A stretch of DNA of 64,000 bases from Betaproteobacteria bacterium (GTDB lineage: Bacteria; Pseudomonadota; Gammaproteobacteria; Burkholderiales; Usitatibacteraceae), in contig JADJMI010000027.1 of assembly GCA_016709665.1 (NCBI GenBank), positions 62,001-126,000 on the forward strand, in the 5' to 3' direction. Of this stretch, positions 16,596 to 25,691 are shown one piece after another. Every line of letters starts with the position of its first letter. Positions within the stretch are counted from its first letter, which is position 1. Both the position numbers and the translations under genes were made by a program. Below the pieces are notes generated by a model. That model saw nothing but the letters and a program-made list of their open reading frames with translations, had not been told where the DNA came from and did not search any database.

Positions 16596-17201
16596 CTATC
16601 GAGCGCGAGACCAGGCGGGCGGCTGCGGCCGCGGATCCGCCGGCCGGGCGTTCAGGTCGATCGCGAGCGTCGCGCCGGGGTCGTAGGCGAGCCGCGTGAC
16701 GTAGTCGCGCCCGTGGTAACGGTAGCGAACGTCGTAGCCGACGACCTCGTCGCGTACCGCCTCGACGGTCCGGCAACGCCGCGCCTGGCGGGTGACGGGA
16801 TACCGGACCTCCTCGTAGTGCGTTCGCACGAAGCCCGGCTGGTGTCCGGCCTCGTGACCGATGAGGCCGCCGACGAGGGCTCCGGCCGCCGTGGCACGGT
16901 CGCGGCCGCCGGAACTGTTGCCGAACTGGTGGCCGATCACGCCGCCGACGATGGCTCCCACCAGGGCGCCGGCACCCGGCCCGGACGGCGAGGCGTAAGC
17001 GGGTTCCCGATGCAGGACCTGCCGCGTCTCGTAGGTCGTGACCGGCTCCGTCCAGCACTGCTCCCGGGGCACGGACACGCGCTGGTAGACGGGGGTTGTG
17101 GCGAGTACCGTGGCGAAGTCCCGGTAGGGGCGGGCGGATGCGAATTGCGGGAACGCGACGGTGGCGGCCACGAGGGCGGCGAGGGCGATCGGTGCTTTCA
17201 T
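16596..17201 (-). CDS. Glycine-zipper 2TM surface antigen-like protein
   Basis: This 201-residue exported protein has a signal peptide (MKAPIALAALVAATVAFPQFASA) and a central pair of glycine-zipper helices (GAGALVGAIVGGVIGHQFG and AAGALVGGLIGHEAGH) like the Rickettsia 17-kDa antigen/SlyB group. Such proteins insert in the outer membrane or periplasmic face and often stabilise the envelope. The C-terminal part has two cysteines and many aromatic residues (VRYRYHGRDYVTRL). There is no lipobox. GAAGAAA precedes the ATG. Confidence 0.8.
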   Translation of the reverse strand: MKAPIALAALVAATVAFPQFASARPYRDFATVLATTPVYQRVSVPREQCWTEPVTTYETRQVLHREPAYASPSGPGAGALVGAIVGGVIGHQFGNSSGGRDRATAAGALVGGLIGHEAGHQPGFVRTHYEEVRYPVTRQARRCRTVEAVRDEVVGYDVRYRYHGRDYVTRLAYDPGATLAIDLNARPADPRPQPPAWSRAR

Positions 17202-17407
17202 CGGGTTTCTTCCGGTGTGCGGGCATGTCCCCGCACTCCCGAAAACGCCCGTCCGGAAGTTCACGTTGACGGCGCGCCGGGGCGGCCTGTAACCGGATGC
17301 AACCGCGGACCGCAGGAAAGCGTCTCCCGGCTGCGACAAAGCGTGACGCCCGGGCTTCGAGGGCGGGGCAAACTCGTCCCGTTCGAGATCCCCGCTTTGG
17401 AGCCGCC

Positions 17408-18142
17408 ATGCGATCGATTTCCCGGGCCGTCCTGATGCTGGCGCTCTCCTGCGCGCCCTCCTGGGCCGTCGCTGCCCCTTCCCCGGCGCCGGAGGCTTCG
17501 GCGCTCGCCGACCGGATGCTGGCGTCCCTGGGGGGGCGAACGGCCTGGGCTGCCGCACGGGCCACGGTGAACGATTCGCGCCAGGACTGGGACGGCGATC
17601 CGCCGGTGCTTCGCGTGGTGATCACGATGGATTTCGAGCGTCCGCGCTGGCGGATCGAGACGCGCGGGGAGAACCTGCACCTCGTTCGCGTCGTCGACGG
17701 CGATCGCCACTGGCGACTCACCCGCGAGGGCGACGTGGCGCCGGTTTCCGAGGCGACGCTCGCCGCCGATCGCCGCTGGTACGCCGGACACGTGTACCGG
17801 ACGTTGCACCGCATCGCCCGGCGCGACCCGTCCTTGCGGCTCGCTACCGGAACGGACGGGCGCCTCGAAGTGCACGAGGGCGGCGCGCGGCTCGTGTGGT
17901 TCCGGCTCGACCGGCGCGGACAGCCCTACCGGTATGGCGCGCACGACGACGAGGTCGGCTCGATCTTCGGCCCCTGGGAACTGGAGCGGGACGGCATCCG
18001 TCACCCCGCCTGGGTCTCGCGGGACGACGGGCGGTGGCGCGCGATGCTCGTTCGGCTGGAAGTCAATCCGCGTCTCGACGACGCGACCTTCGCTTCGCCG
18101 CCGGCTGGCGGTGCGGCGCCTACTTCAGGCGCGCCTCGATGA
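17408..18142 (+). CDS. Exported protein of unknown function
   Basis: The 244-residue protein begins with a signal peptide (about residues 1-23, ending VAA) and has a beta-rich mature part with repeated WR..T..., VVDGDRHWRLTREG and PWELERDGIRHPAWVSRDDG segments, which resemble LolA/outer-membrane-lipoprotein-sorting folds; this resemblance is only inferred. The ATG at 17408 follows a 206-base gap in which I see no clear promoter. Its 3' end overlaps the convergent gene by 23 bases. Function is not recognised. Confidence 0.65.
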   Translation: MRSISRAVLMLALSCAPSWAVAAPSPAPEASALADRMLASLGGRTAWAAARATVNDSRQDWDGDPPVLRVVITMDFERPRWRIETRGENLHLVRVVDGDRHWRLTREGDVAPVSEATLAADRRWYAGHVYRTLHRIARRDPSLRLATGTDGRLEVHEGGARLVWFRLDRRGQPYRYGAHDDEVGSIFGPWELERDGIRHPAWVSRDDGRWRAMLVRLEVNPRLDDATFASPPAGGAAPTSGAPR

Positions 18143-18581
18143 GGCGTGCGGCCTGCATCGTGTCTACCTCCTTCGCGTTCTGCTCGCGCGCGAAGGTGAG
18201 CGTGACGAGGAGCTTGCCCTTCCGGAACATGGCCGTCTTGTTGGCCTGCAGCCAGAAGGCACTGTCCCCCACCCCCTCGATCCACTTCACCTTGCTGCGG
18301 TAGACCTTCTCGAGGATCTCGCGCTCGTGCTGCAGCTCGTTCTCGGCCGCGTACTGGACCTCGCGCAGGGTGATGACGATCACGGCCGCGCGCCGGGAAT
18401 CCTCGAACGCGCACTGCGAGGGGTTGCCGGACTTTCGCGGCGACACCTTCGTGGCCGCGCCGGCCGCGATCGAATTGACCTCGTCCATCGTGATCACGGT
18501 GCAGGAGTCGGGAGGCGCCGCGTGGGCGGCGGCCGAAAGGGCGAAGGCGAGGATCGGCAGGAAACGGCGGACGTTCGTCAT
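18120..18581 (-). CDS. Small periplasmic protein of unknown function
   Basis: The 153-residue protein has a signal peptide (MTNVRRFLPILAFALSAAAHA) and a mature domain with two cysteines (CTVIT near residue 27, QCAFED near 57) probably forming a disulfide, followed by VGDSAFWLQANKTAMFRKGKLLVTLTFA. The pattern recalls small DUF3558-like exported domains, but I cannot name it. It is just upstream of nothing co-directional except the cox operon end, from which it is separated by 27 bases; whether it is read from that operon is unclear. Confidence 0.65.
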   Translation of the reverse strand: MTNVRRFLPILAFALSAAAHAAPPDSCTVITMDEVNSIAAGAATKVSPRKSGNPSQCAFEDSRRAAVIVITLREVQYAAENELQHEREILEKVYRSKVKWIEGVGDSAFWLQANKTAMFRKGKLLVTLTFAREQNAKEVDTMQAARLIEARLK

Positions 18582-18608
18582 GGCAAGTTCGTCTCTTGGA
18601 ATGGAGCG

Positions 18609-19181
18609 CTATCGTAGCGCAAGGAAGGCGAGGAGCGCGGCGGCGGCCGCGGCGAGGGCGAGGGCCCAGGCGGGAAAGGCGCGAGCGCGAGGTTCTCCGG
18701 CGACGGGCATGGGCGGGTTCGCGGCGGCTTCGGCCGGCGCCTGGGCGGCGAGCGCCGCGCCGAAGCGCTCGAAGAAATCGTCGGCCATCTTGCGCGCGGC
18801 GCCGTCAATGAGGCGCTGGCCGACCTGCGCGATCTTCCCGCCCACCTGCGCCTGCACGGCGTAATCGAGGCGGGTACCGGTGCCCTCGGGCGTGAGGGTG
18901 ACGCGGGCCGTCCCCTTGCCGAAACCGGCGGGGCCTCCCTGGCCGTCGAAGGCGAGCGTGTAGCTTTCCGGCGCCACGATGTCCGAGAGTTTCAACCGGC
19001 CCTTGAATTTCGCCTTCACCGGGCCGATCGCGGCGGTCATCGCGGCCTCGTACTCGTTCTCGCCCGTGGGGACGATCGACTCGCAGCCGGCGATCGCGGC
19101 GCGGAGTTTCTCGGGGTCGTTCAGCGCCTTCCAGGCGGTCTCGCGGTCGACGGGCAGCAGGCGGGAGTTCTTCAGTTCCAT
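18609..19181 (-). CDS. coxG: CoxG-like SRPBCC protein with C-terminal membrane anchor
   Basis: CoxG proteins anchor or help mature molybdenum hydroxylases at the membrane. This 190-residue protein has a SRPBCC domain (about 1-145; MELKNSRLLPVDRETAWKAL, AIAGCESIVP, VGGKIAQVGQRLIDGAARKMADDFF) and a C-terminal hydrophobic helix (AWALALAAAAAALLAFLAL) that should hold it on the inner membrane. It is the last gene of the leftward cox operon, starting two bases after the coxE stop. Confidence 0.9.
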   Translation of the reverse strand: MELKNSRLLPVDRETAWKALNDPEKLRAAIAGCESIVPTGENEYEAAMTAAIGPVKAKFKGRLKLSDIVAPESYTLAFDGQGGPAGFGKGTARVTLTPEGTGTRLDYAVQAQVGGKIAQVGQRLIDGAARKMADDFFERFGAALAAQAPAEAAANPPMPVAGEPRARAFPAWALALAAAAAALLAFLALR

Positions 19182-19183
19182 GG

Positions 19184-20359
19184 TCAGGCGGCGCGCCGTG
19201 ATGACTCGGGGTGCGAAAGCGCACGGGCGAAGTCGGTGAGGGTGTGGATATTGTGCATCGGGCGGAAGGCGTCCACGTGGGGACGCATGGCCCGGATGCC
19301 GGAGGCGGTGGGTTCGAAGCCGTCGAAGCGCAGCAGGGGATTGAGCCACACGAGGCGGTGGCAGGCGCGCGCGAGGCGGGCCGTTTCCTCGCCGAGCCCG
19401 TCGGTGTCGTCGCGTTCGAGGCCGTCCGTGAGGAGGATCACGCAGGCGTTCTGTCCGAGCACGCGTCGCGACCAGCGCCAGTTGAACTCGCGCAGGCAGG
19501 CGCCGATGCGCGTTCCGCCCGCCCAGTCGGGGACGGCGTCGCACACCCGCTTCACGGCCTGGTCCACGTCGCGGCCGCGCAGGGGCCGCGTCACGTGGGT
19601 GAGGCGGGTGCCGAACAGGAACGCGTGCACGCGCGAGCGGTCCCGCACGAGGGCGTGCAGGAAGTGCAGGAACATGCGCGTGTAGCGGTGCATCGAGCCG
19701 GAGATGTCGCACAGCACCACGAGGGGCGGGGCCGCCTCCCGGCGCCGGCGGCGCGGCAGGCGCACGAGCTCGCCGCCGTCCCGGGCGAGGCGCCGAAGGG
19801 CCGCGCGCAAGTCGGGCGTGCCGCCGGCCGGGCTCGGCTCGTACCGGCGCGTCGCGATCCGCGGGACCGGCAGCTCGAGCCGCCGGATGAAGGCGCGGGC
19901 TTCGTTCCATTCGGCGGCGGTCATCTGCTCGAAATCGAGGCGGCGCAGGCGTTCTCCCGGCGAGAAGGTGAGCGTCGCGTCGATCGTCACCTCGTCGGGC
20001 GCGTCCTCGCGCGGTGGCCTCGCGCGGGCGGGCAACAGCGCCTGGGCGACCCGCGTGCTGACATCGGCCTCCGGAGCGGGCGTGCGTCCGCGGGCCTTGG
20101 GCAGGAGCAGGCCCATCATCTTTTCCTCGAGGGCCGGGTCGCGCCAGAAGACGTCGAAGGCCTGGTCGAAGGCGGCCTGCTGCTCGTGGCGCGTGAGGAA
20201 GAGCGCCGCGAGCGTGGCGTGCCAGTCGGCGCGCCGCTCCACGCCGGCGAGCGCGAGCGCGCGCGAGGCTTCGATCACCTTGTCCGTTCCGATGGGAATG
20301 CCCGCGGCACGCAGGATGCGCGCGAAATGAAGGACGTTCTCGGCGAGGCGGCCGGCCAT
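19184..20359 (-). CDS. coxE: CoxE-like VWA-domain maturation protein
   Basis: With the CoxD ATPase, CoxE is needed to insert sulfur and copper into the active site of CO dehydrogenase; in form II systems its role is inferred. The 391-residue protein has an N-terminal helical region (ILRAAGIPIGTDKVIEASRAL) and a C-terminal von Willebrand A domain with the metal site DISGSMHRYTRM and later LLTDGLERDD. A very basic linker (RLPRRRRREA) precedes the VWA domain. It is followed by coxG and preceded by the MoxR-type ATPase. Confidence 0.92.
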   Translation of the reverse strand: MAGRLAENVLHFARILRAAGIPIGTDKVIEASRALALAGVERRADWHATLAALFLTRHEQQAAFDQAFDVFWRDPALEEKMMGLLLPKARGRTPAPEADVSTRVAQALLPARARPPREDAPDEVTIDATLTFSPGERLRRLDFEQMTAAEWNEARAFIRRLELPVPRIATRRYEPSPAGGTPDLRAALRRLARDGGELVRLPRRRRREAAPPLVVLCDISGSMHRYTRMFLHFLHALVRDRSRVHAFLFGTRLTHVTRPLRGRDVDQAVKRVCDAVPDWAGGTRIGACLREFNWRWSRRVLGQNACVILLTDGLERDDTDGLGEETARLARACHRLVWLNPLLRFDGFEPTASGIRAMRPHVDAFRPMHNIHTLTDFARALSHPESSRRAA

Positions 20360-20370
20360 GGCGCGACCGC

Positions 20371-21276
20371 TCAGGCGCCGACCCGCGCGCGGATCTCGCG
20401 CACGAGCGCCGCGGCCTCGGTGCCCTGCAGGCGCGCGATGTCGTCCTGGTACTTGAGGAGAACCCCCAGCGTGTCGTCCACGGTGTCCGGGTCGAGCGCC
20501 ACGGCGTCGAGCGCCATGAGCGCGCGTGTCCAGTCGATGGTCTCCGCGACGCCCGGCGCCTTGAAGAGGTCGAGGCCGCGCAGGCGCTGCACGAAGGCGA
20601 CGACCTCGCGCGAGAGCGCCTCGGCGGCCTCGGGGGCCTTTCGCGCGAGGATCTCGAGCTCGCGTTCGGCGCTCGGGTAATCCACCCAGTGGTACAGGCA
20701 GCGGCGCTTGATGGCGTCGTGCACCTCGCGCGTGCGATTGGACGTGAGCACGACGAGCGGCGGGGCGGGGCTCGTGATGGCCCCGAGCTCCGGGATCGTC
20801 ACCTGGAAGTCGGAGAGCACCTCGAGCAGGTAGGCCTCGAAGGGTTCGTCGGTGCGGTCGAGTTCGTCCACGAGAAGCACCGCGGGCGCGCCGTCGCGGC
20901 CCGCCTCGAGCGCCTTGAGGATCGGTCGCTCGACCAGGAATTCGCGCGAGAAGAGGTCCTTCGCGAGCGTGCCGCCCGCCGCGGTGCCCGAGGCCTCGGC
21001 GACGCGGATGGCCAGCATCTGGCGCGGCACGTTCCATTCGTAGACGGCGCTCGCGACGTCGAGCCCCTCGTAGCACTGCAGGCGCACGAGGGGGCGGCCC
21101 AGCGTCGTCGCGAGCACCTTGGCGAGCTCCGTCTTGCCCACGCCCGCCTCGCCTTCGAGAAAGAGCGGACGCCCCAGGCGAAGCGCGAGGAATACGGCGG
21201 TCGCGAGCCGGCGGCCCGCCACATACCCGCCCGCGGCCAGGAGCCGCTCGACCTCGTCGATGGAGGCGGGGCTCAC
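20371..21276 (-). CDS. coxD: CoxD-like MoxR AAA+ ATPase
   Basis: This 301-residue AAA+ chaperone has Walker A GEAGVGKTEL (about 42-51), Walker B VLLVDELDR, sensor 1 VLTSNRTRE and the second-region arginines in IKRRCLYHWVDYP. MoxR ATPases pair with VWA proteins to remodel metalloenzymes; here the partner is the adjacent coxE. It sits between coxM and coxE in the operon, the standard order L-M-D-E allowing for rearrangements. Confidence 0.93.
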   Translation of the reverse strand: MSPASIDEVERLLAAGGYVAGRRLATAVFLALRLGRPLFLEGEAGVGKTELAKVLATTLGRPLVRLQCYEGLDVASAVYEWNVPRQMLAIRVAEASGTAAGGTLAKDLFSREFLVERPILKALEAGRDGAPAVLLVDELDRTDEPFEAYLLEVLSDFQVTIPELGAITSPAPPLVVLTSNRTREVHDAIKRRCLYHWVDYPSAERELEILARKAPEAAEALSREVVAFVQRLRGLDLFKAPGVAETIDWTRALMALDAVALDPDTVDDTLGVLLKYQDDIARLQGTEAAALVREIRARVGA

Positions 21277-21286
21277 GTCGGCCGCG

Positions 21287-22078
21287 TCAACCGGCCGCGG
21301 CCACCGCGCGGGCGGCGAGCACGGACACGAGGTGGGCCCGGTATTCCGCGCTCGCGTGGATGTCCGAGGTGAGATCCTCGGACGCGACGGGGATCGACTG
21401 CACGGATTCCGGCGACCAGCGCTTCGCGAGCGCCTGCTCCATCTCCGTGACGCGGAAGACGCCCGCGCCGCCGGCGCCCGTCACGGCCACGCGCACCCCG
21501 GCGGCCGTCTGTGCGACGAAAACGCCGACGAGGGCGAAGCGCGAGGCCGCGTTCTTGAACTTCACGTAGGCGGCCTTCCCGGGCACGGGGAAGGCGACCG
21601 CGGTGATGATCTCGCGCGGCTCGAGCACCGTCTCGTACAGGCCGATGAAGTAATCGTCGGCCGCCAGGCGGCGCTGCGAGGTGACGATCGTCGCGCCCAG
21701 TCCCAGGACGGCCCCGGGCCAGTCGGCGGCCGGGTCGTTGTTGGCGAGCGAGCCACCGAGGGTGCCCATGTTGCGGACCTGCCGGTCGCCGATGCCGGCG
21801 GCGAGGTCGGCGAGCGCGGCGATGCGCGAGCGCACCTCGCCGGAAGCGGCGACCTCGGCGTGGCGCGTCATCGCGCCGATCGTCACGGCCGAGGCGTCGG
21901 CCTTGATGCCGCGAAGCTCCGCGAGGCCGGCGAGATCCACCACGTCGGACGGTTGGGAAAGGCGCAGCTTCATCCCCGCGACGAGGGACTGCCCGCCGGC
22001 GAGGTAACGGGTGTCGTCCCCACCGCCGCCCAGGGCGGCCGCGAGGGTGTCGGGCTTGTGGTACTTGAAGGCGTGCAT
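21287..22078 (-). CDS. coxM: Molybdenum hydroxylase FAD subunit
   Basis: The medium subunit carries FAD and passes electrons from the Fe-S clusters to the acceptor. The 263-residue protein shows the FAD-binding AGGQSLVAGMKLRL (about residues 27-40), IGDRQVRNMGTLGGSLANNDPAADW and the C-terminal domain ending VSVLAARAV. It matches CoxM/CutM proteins. Its ATG follows the coxL stop by ten bases, with GGGAGA upstream. Confidence 0.93.
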   Translation of the reverse strand: MHAFKYHKPDTLAAALGGGGDDTRYLAGGQSLVAGMKLRLSQPSDVVDLAGLAELRGIKADASAVTIGAMTRHAEVAASGEVRSRIAALADLAAGIGDRQVRNMGTLGGSLANNDPAADWPGAVLGLGATIVTSQRRLAADDYFIGLYETVLEPREIITAVAFPVPGKAAYVKFKNAASRFALVGVFVAQTAAGVRVAVTGAGGAGVFRVTEMEQALAKRWSPESVQSIPVASEDLTSDIHASAEYRAHLVSVLAARAVAAAG

Positions 22079-22088
22079 GGTGGTCTCC

Positions 22089-24438
22089 CTAGGCCCGGGC
22101 CGCGCGGGCGGCGCGCCAGACGCGTTCCGGCGTGGCCGGCATCTCGATGTCCTTCACGCTCAGCGCGTCGCACAGGGCGTTGATCACCGCCGCGGGCGAG
22201 CCGATGGCGCCGGCCTCGCCGCAGCCCTTCACGCCGAGCGGGTTGTGGGTGCAGGCGGTGACACGCGTGTCGACCTTGAAATTCGGCAGGTCGTCGGCGC
22301 GCGGCATGGCGTAGTCCATGTAGGTGCCCGTGAGGAGTTGCCCGGATTCGCGGTCGTACACGCAGCCTTCGAGCAGTGCCTGCCCGATGCCCTGCGCGAG
22401 GCCGCCGTGCACCTGCCCCTCGACGATCATCGGGTTCACGATGTTCCCGAAATCGTCGCACGCGGTGAAGCTCACGATCCGCGTGACGCCCGTATCCGGG
22501 TCGACTTCCACCTCGCAGATGTGCGTGCCGGCCGGATAGGTGAAGTTGGTCGGGTCGTAGAAGGCCGTCTCGTCGAGTCCCGGCTCGAGCTTGTCGAGCG
22601 GATAGTTGTGCGGGACGTAGGCCGTGAGGGCGACCTGCGCGAAGGGCACGTGCTTGTCGGTGCCCTTCACGGTGAACCGGCCGTCCTTGAATTCGACGTC
22701 GGTGTCGCTCACTTCCATGAGATGCGCGGCGATCTTGCGGCCCTTGGCCACGATCTTGTCGAGCGCCTTCACGATGGCCGTGCCGCCGACCGCGAGGGAT
22801 CGCGAACCGTAGGTGCCCATGCCGAACGGGATGCGGCCCGTATCGCCGTGAACCACGTCGACGTCGTCCACGCCGATGCCCAGTCGATCCGCCACGACCT
22901 GGGAGAAGGTGGTCTCGTGGCCCTGGCCATGGCTGTGGGAGCCGGTGAAGACGGTGACCTTGCCCGTCGGGTGAACGCGCACCTCGCCCGCCTCGTAGAG
23001 ACCCGCGCGCGCGCCGAGCGCGCCGGCGATGTTGGAAGGCGCGAGGCCGCAGGCCTCGATGTAGGACGAGTAGCCCAGGCCGCGCAGCCTGCCGCGCTTC
23101 GCCGCCTCCGCCTTGCGCGCCGCGAAGCCGGCCACGTCGGCCATCTTCATGGCGCCCTCGAGGCAGGCGTCGTAGTCGCCGATGTCGTAGGTGAGCGCGA
23201 CCGGCGTCGCGTACGGGAACGTGCGGATGAAGTTGCGGCGGCTGAGCTCGTCCTGCGAAAGCCCGAGCTCGCGCGCGGCCGTCGCGACGAGGCGTTCGAC
23301 GACGTACGTGGCCTCCGGTCGGCCGGCGCCGCGGTAGGCGTCCACGGGCGCGGTATTCGTGAATACCGCCGTCACCTCGGCGTGGATGGCCGGCGTGGTG
23401 TACTGCCCGGCCAGCAGCGTCGCGTAGAGGATCGTCGGGATGCAGGAGGCGAAGGTCGACAGGTACGCCCCCATCGAGGCTTTCGTGTCCACGCGCATGG
23501 CGAGGAACTTCCCGTCCTTGTCGAGCGCGAGTTCGGCCTTCGTGAAGTGGTCGCGGCCGTGGGCATCGGAGAGGAAGCTCGCTCCTTTCCGCCGTCCACT
23601 TGATGGGACGCCCGACGAGCTTCGAGGCCCACACGCACATCGTCTCTTCGGCATACAGGTAGATCTTCGAGCCGAAGCCTCCGCCCACGTCGGGCGCGAT
23701 CACGCGCACCTTGTGTTCCGGCAGGCCGAGCACGAAGGCGGTCATCAACAGGCGTTCGACGTGCGGGTTCTGGCTGGCGACGTAGAGCGTGTAGGAATCG
23801 TCCGATTTCGCGTACGCCGCATTGCAGGCGCGAGGCTCGATGGCGTTCGGGATGAGGCGGTTGTTGATGAACTCGAGCTTCGTGACGTGCGCCGCCCGGG
23901 CGAACGCGGCATCGGTGGCCGCCTTGTCGCCCAGGGCCCACACGTAGCAGACGTTGTCCGGTGCCTCGGCATGCACGGCGGGCGCGCCGGCGGCGAGCGC
24001 ATCGCGCACATCGACCACCGCCGGGAGCGGTTCGTAATCCACCTCGATGCGCTCGGCGGCATCCTTGGCGGCCAGGAACGTGTCGGCCACCACCATGGCG
24101 ACCGGGTCGCCCACGTGGCGCACCTTGCCCTGGGCGAGGAGCGGGTGCTTGGGCTCCTTCATGGGCTGGCCGTCCGTCCCCGTGATGAGCCACCCGCAGG
24201 GCAGGCCACCGACGGCGTCGGGAAGGTCCTTGCCGGTGTAGATGGCGAGCACGCCGGGCATCTCGCGGGCGCCGGCGAGGTCGATGCCCTTGATCGCGGC
24301 ATGGGCGTAGGGCGAGCGAAGGAAGCAGGCGTACGACTGGCGCGGCATCACCACGTCGTCGGTGTACTGGCCGGAGCCGGTGAGGAAACGGGCGTCCTCC
24401 TTGCGAAGGACGGACTTGCCGATGGCGGGTTCGGTCAT
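22089..24438 (-). CDS. coxL: Molybdenum hydroxylase large subunit, form II CoxL type, interrupted by a frameshift
   Basis: The large subunit carries the molybdopterin cofactor and active site. Starting [15 protein letters not shown], it is complete (about 783 residues once corrected) but changes frame near base 23578: the upstream frame ends KWTAERSE and the downstream frame resumes [15 protein letters not shown], a contiguous family segment missing two bases. The active-site motif reads AYRGAGR, the form II signature, not the AYRCSFR of bona fide CO dehydrogenase. [17 protein letters not shown] near the C-terminus holds the conserved catalytic glutamate. The real substrate may be an aldehyde or heterocycle. 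Both halves are intact, so a sequencing error is likely. Confidence 0.9.
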
Positions 24439-24446
24439 GGCGGCTC

Positions 24447-24914
24447 CTATCCGGCGTTGGCGAGGCCGGCTTTCACGGCCTTCACGATGTTCTGGTAGCC
24501 CGTGCACCGGCAGATGTTTCCGTCGAGGGCCTCGCGGATCTGCTCGTCGGTCGGGTCCTTCATCCGGCCGGCGAGCTCGACCGCGGACATCACCATGCCC
24601 GGCGTGCAGAAGCCGCACTGGAGGCCGTGGTGCTGCTTGAACGCGGCCTGCATCGGGTGCAGCGCATCGCCTCCCGAAAGGCCTTCGATGGTGGTGACCT
24701 TCGCCCCCTGCGCCTGGACCACGAGGATATTGCAGGCCTTCACGGCCCGCCCGTCGAGCAGGACGGTGCACGCCCCGCACTGCGCGGTGTCGCAGCCCAC
24801 GTGGGTGCCGGTGAGCGCGAGGTGCTCGCGCAGGAATGTCACGAGCAGCGTGCGCGGCTCGACGTCGGCGGTGACGGACTGGCCGTTCACCGTGAGCGCT
24901 ACGGGAATGCCCAT
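24447..24914 (-). CDS. coxS: Molybdenum hydroxylase [2Fe-2S] subunit
   Basis: The 155-residue small subunit holds two [2Fe-2S] clusters: the plant-type one in [16 protein letters not shown] (about 40-55) with the following AC, and the C-terminal helical one in CGFCTPGM and [10 protein letters not shown]. It is the first gene of the leftward operon (order S-L-M-D-E-G) and has a strong GGAGGAG ribosome site. No moaA/mob or xdhC-like maturation gene is present in the window. Confidence 0.95.
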   Translation of the reverse strand: MGIPVALTVNGQSVTADVEPRTLLVTFLREHLALTGTHVGCDTAQCGACTVLLDGRAVKACNILVVQAQGAKVTTIEGLSGGDALHPMQAAFKQHHGLQCGFCTPGMVMSAVELAGRMKDPTDEQIREALDGNICRCTGYQNIVKAVKAGLANAG

Positions 24915-24977
24915 CGGTTCTCCTCCTTGGAGTGGCGCTTCGGTGTTGTCGGGATCGGTGCAGCAGCGGCGGGTCGC

Positions 24978-24991
24978 CGGATTCTAATCCG
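24978..24991. promoter_or_regulatory. Inverted repeat upstream of the cox operon
   Basis: CGGATT-CT-AATCCG is a perfect 6-2-6 palindrome 64 bases upstream of coxS in the 212-base gap shared with the divergent gene. A TAGAAT -10-like hexamer on the minus strand lies inside it. A role as operator is only a suggestion. Confidence 0.3.
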
Positions 24992-25043
24992 AATGCCGAG
25001 CGCCCTTTCGGTGCAGTGCAGCAATCGCCGCGACGGGGCGCCG

Positions 25044-25057
25044 TTGATCTAGCGCAA
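25044..25057 (+). promoter_or_regulatory. Imperfect Fnr-like site
   Basis: TTGATCTAGCGCAA has a perfect left Fnr half (TTGAT) and a weak right half (CGCAA for ATCAA). It lies about 70 bases upstream of the gene at 25127 and in the divergent region with the cox operon. A Crp/Fnr regulator is encoded 1.7 kb away. Confidence 0.3.
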
Positions 25058-25126
25058 TCGCCCCCGGGATCGATGTTCTAGGCTCGGTCACAAGGTGGCG
25101 CTATCCCGAGCCGCCCCCGAAACCCG

Positions 25127-25687
25127 ATGTCACGCCCCGGCTCCCACGACGACCTGCTTCGCAGCGCGCGCAATGCGGTGGCTTCTCCCACCGTCCGCGA
25201 AGCCGTGCGCGAGGTCGCCCTCACCGCCTTGCGCAGCCGGCCGCTCACCGCCGAGCACGTCGCCGCGGTCGCCAAGACGATCGGCGAGGGCATCGGCAGC
25301 GTCGACGTGACGCCGACGGCGCCCGTGCGCGAAACCTATCGCAGCGCGTGGCTGGGACTCGAGGAGGCGGTTGGCCTGGCGCTGCGCGCGCTCGAGGCGG
25401 CGGCGCTCGAATTCGCCGAGGGGCGCGCGACGCTCTCCGGCGAAGAGCGGGAGCGCCTGCTCGACGAATTCGCCCGGATGGAACAGTCCCTCGCGGGCGG
25501 CTGGGACCACCGCGGGCGCATTCCCGCTTCGCTGGAGGCGCTCATCGTCGCGGTCACGGCGCAGTTGCGCCGGGCCGTGGCGAGCGAGCGGCAGGCCGCG
25601 GGTGATGCGGGCCGCGTGCTGGCCTCGGTGGCGAGCGGCGCGCTCCGCGGCACCGATGGCGGTCGGCGCGAACCGCCCGGAACCTGA
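25127..25687 (+). CDS. Helical cytoplasmic protein of unknown function
   Basis: The 186-residue protein appears almost wholly alpha-helical and charged, with no signal peptide or membrane span: TVREAVREVALTALRSRPLTAEHVAAVAKTIGEGI in the first part and long helices ALRALEAAALEFAEG, EERERLLDEFARMEQSL and VTAQLRRAVASERQA later. I do not recognise a functional family. It is divergent from the cox operon and convergent with an alcohol dehydrogenase. A possible Fnr half-site lies upstream. Confidence 0.65.
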   Translation: MSRPGSHDDLLRSARNAVASPTVREAVREVALTALRSRPLTAEHVAAVAKTIGEGIGSVDVTPTAPVRETYRSAWLGLEEAVGLALRALEAAALEFAEGRATLSGEERERLLDEFARMEQSLAGGWDHRGRIPASLEALIVAVTAQLRRAVASERQAAGDAGRVLASVASGALRGTDGGRREPPGT

Positions 25688-25691
25688 TTGC

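Noticed and set aside
20371..24914. Naming the cox operon a bona fide CO dehydrogenase
   Set aside because: The active-site loop is AYRGAGR, the form II type, so CO as substrate is not supported.
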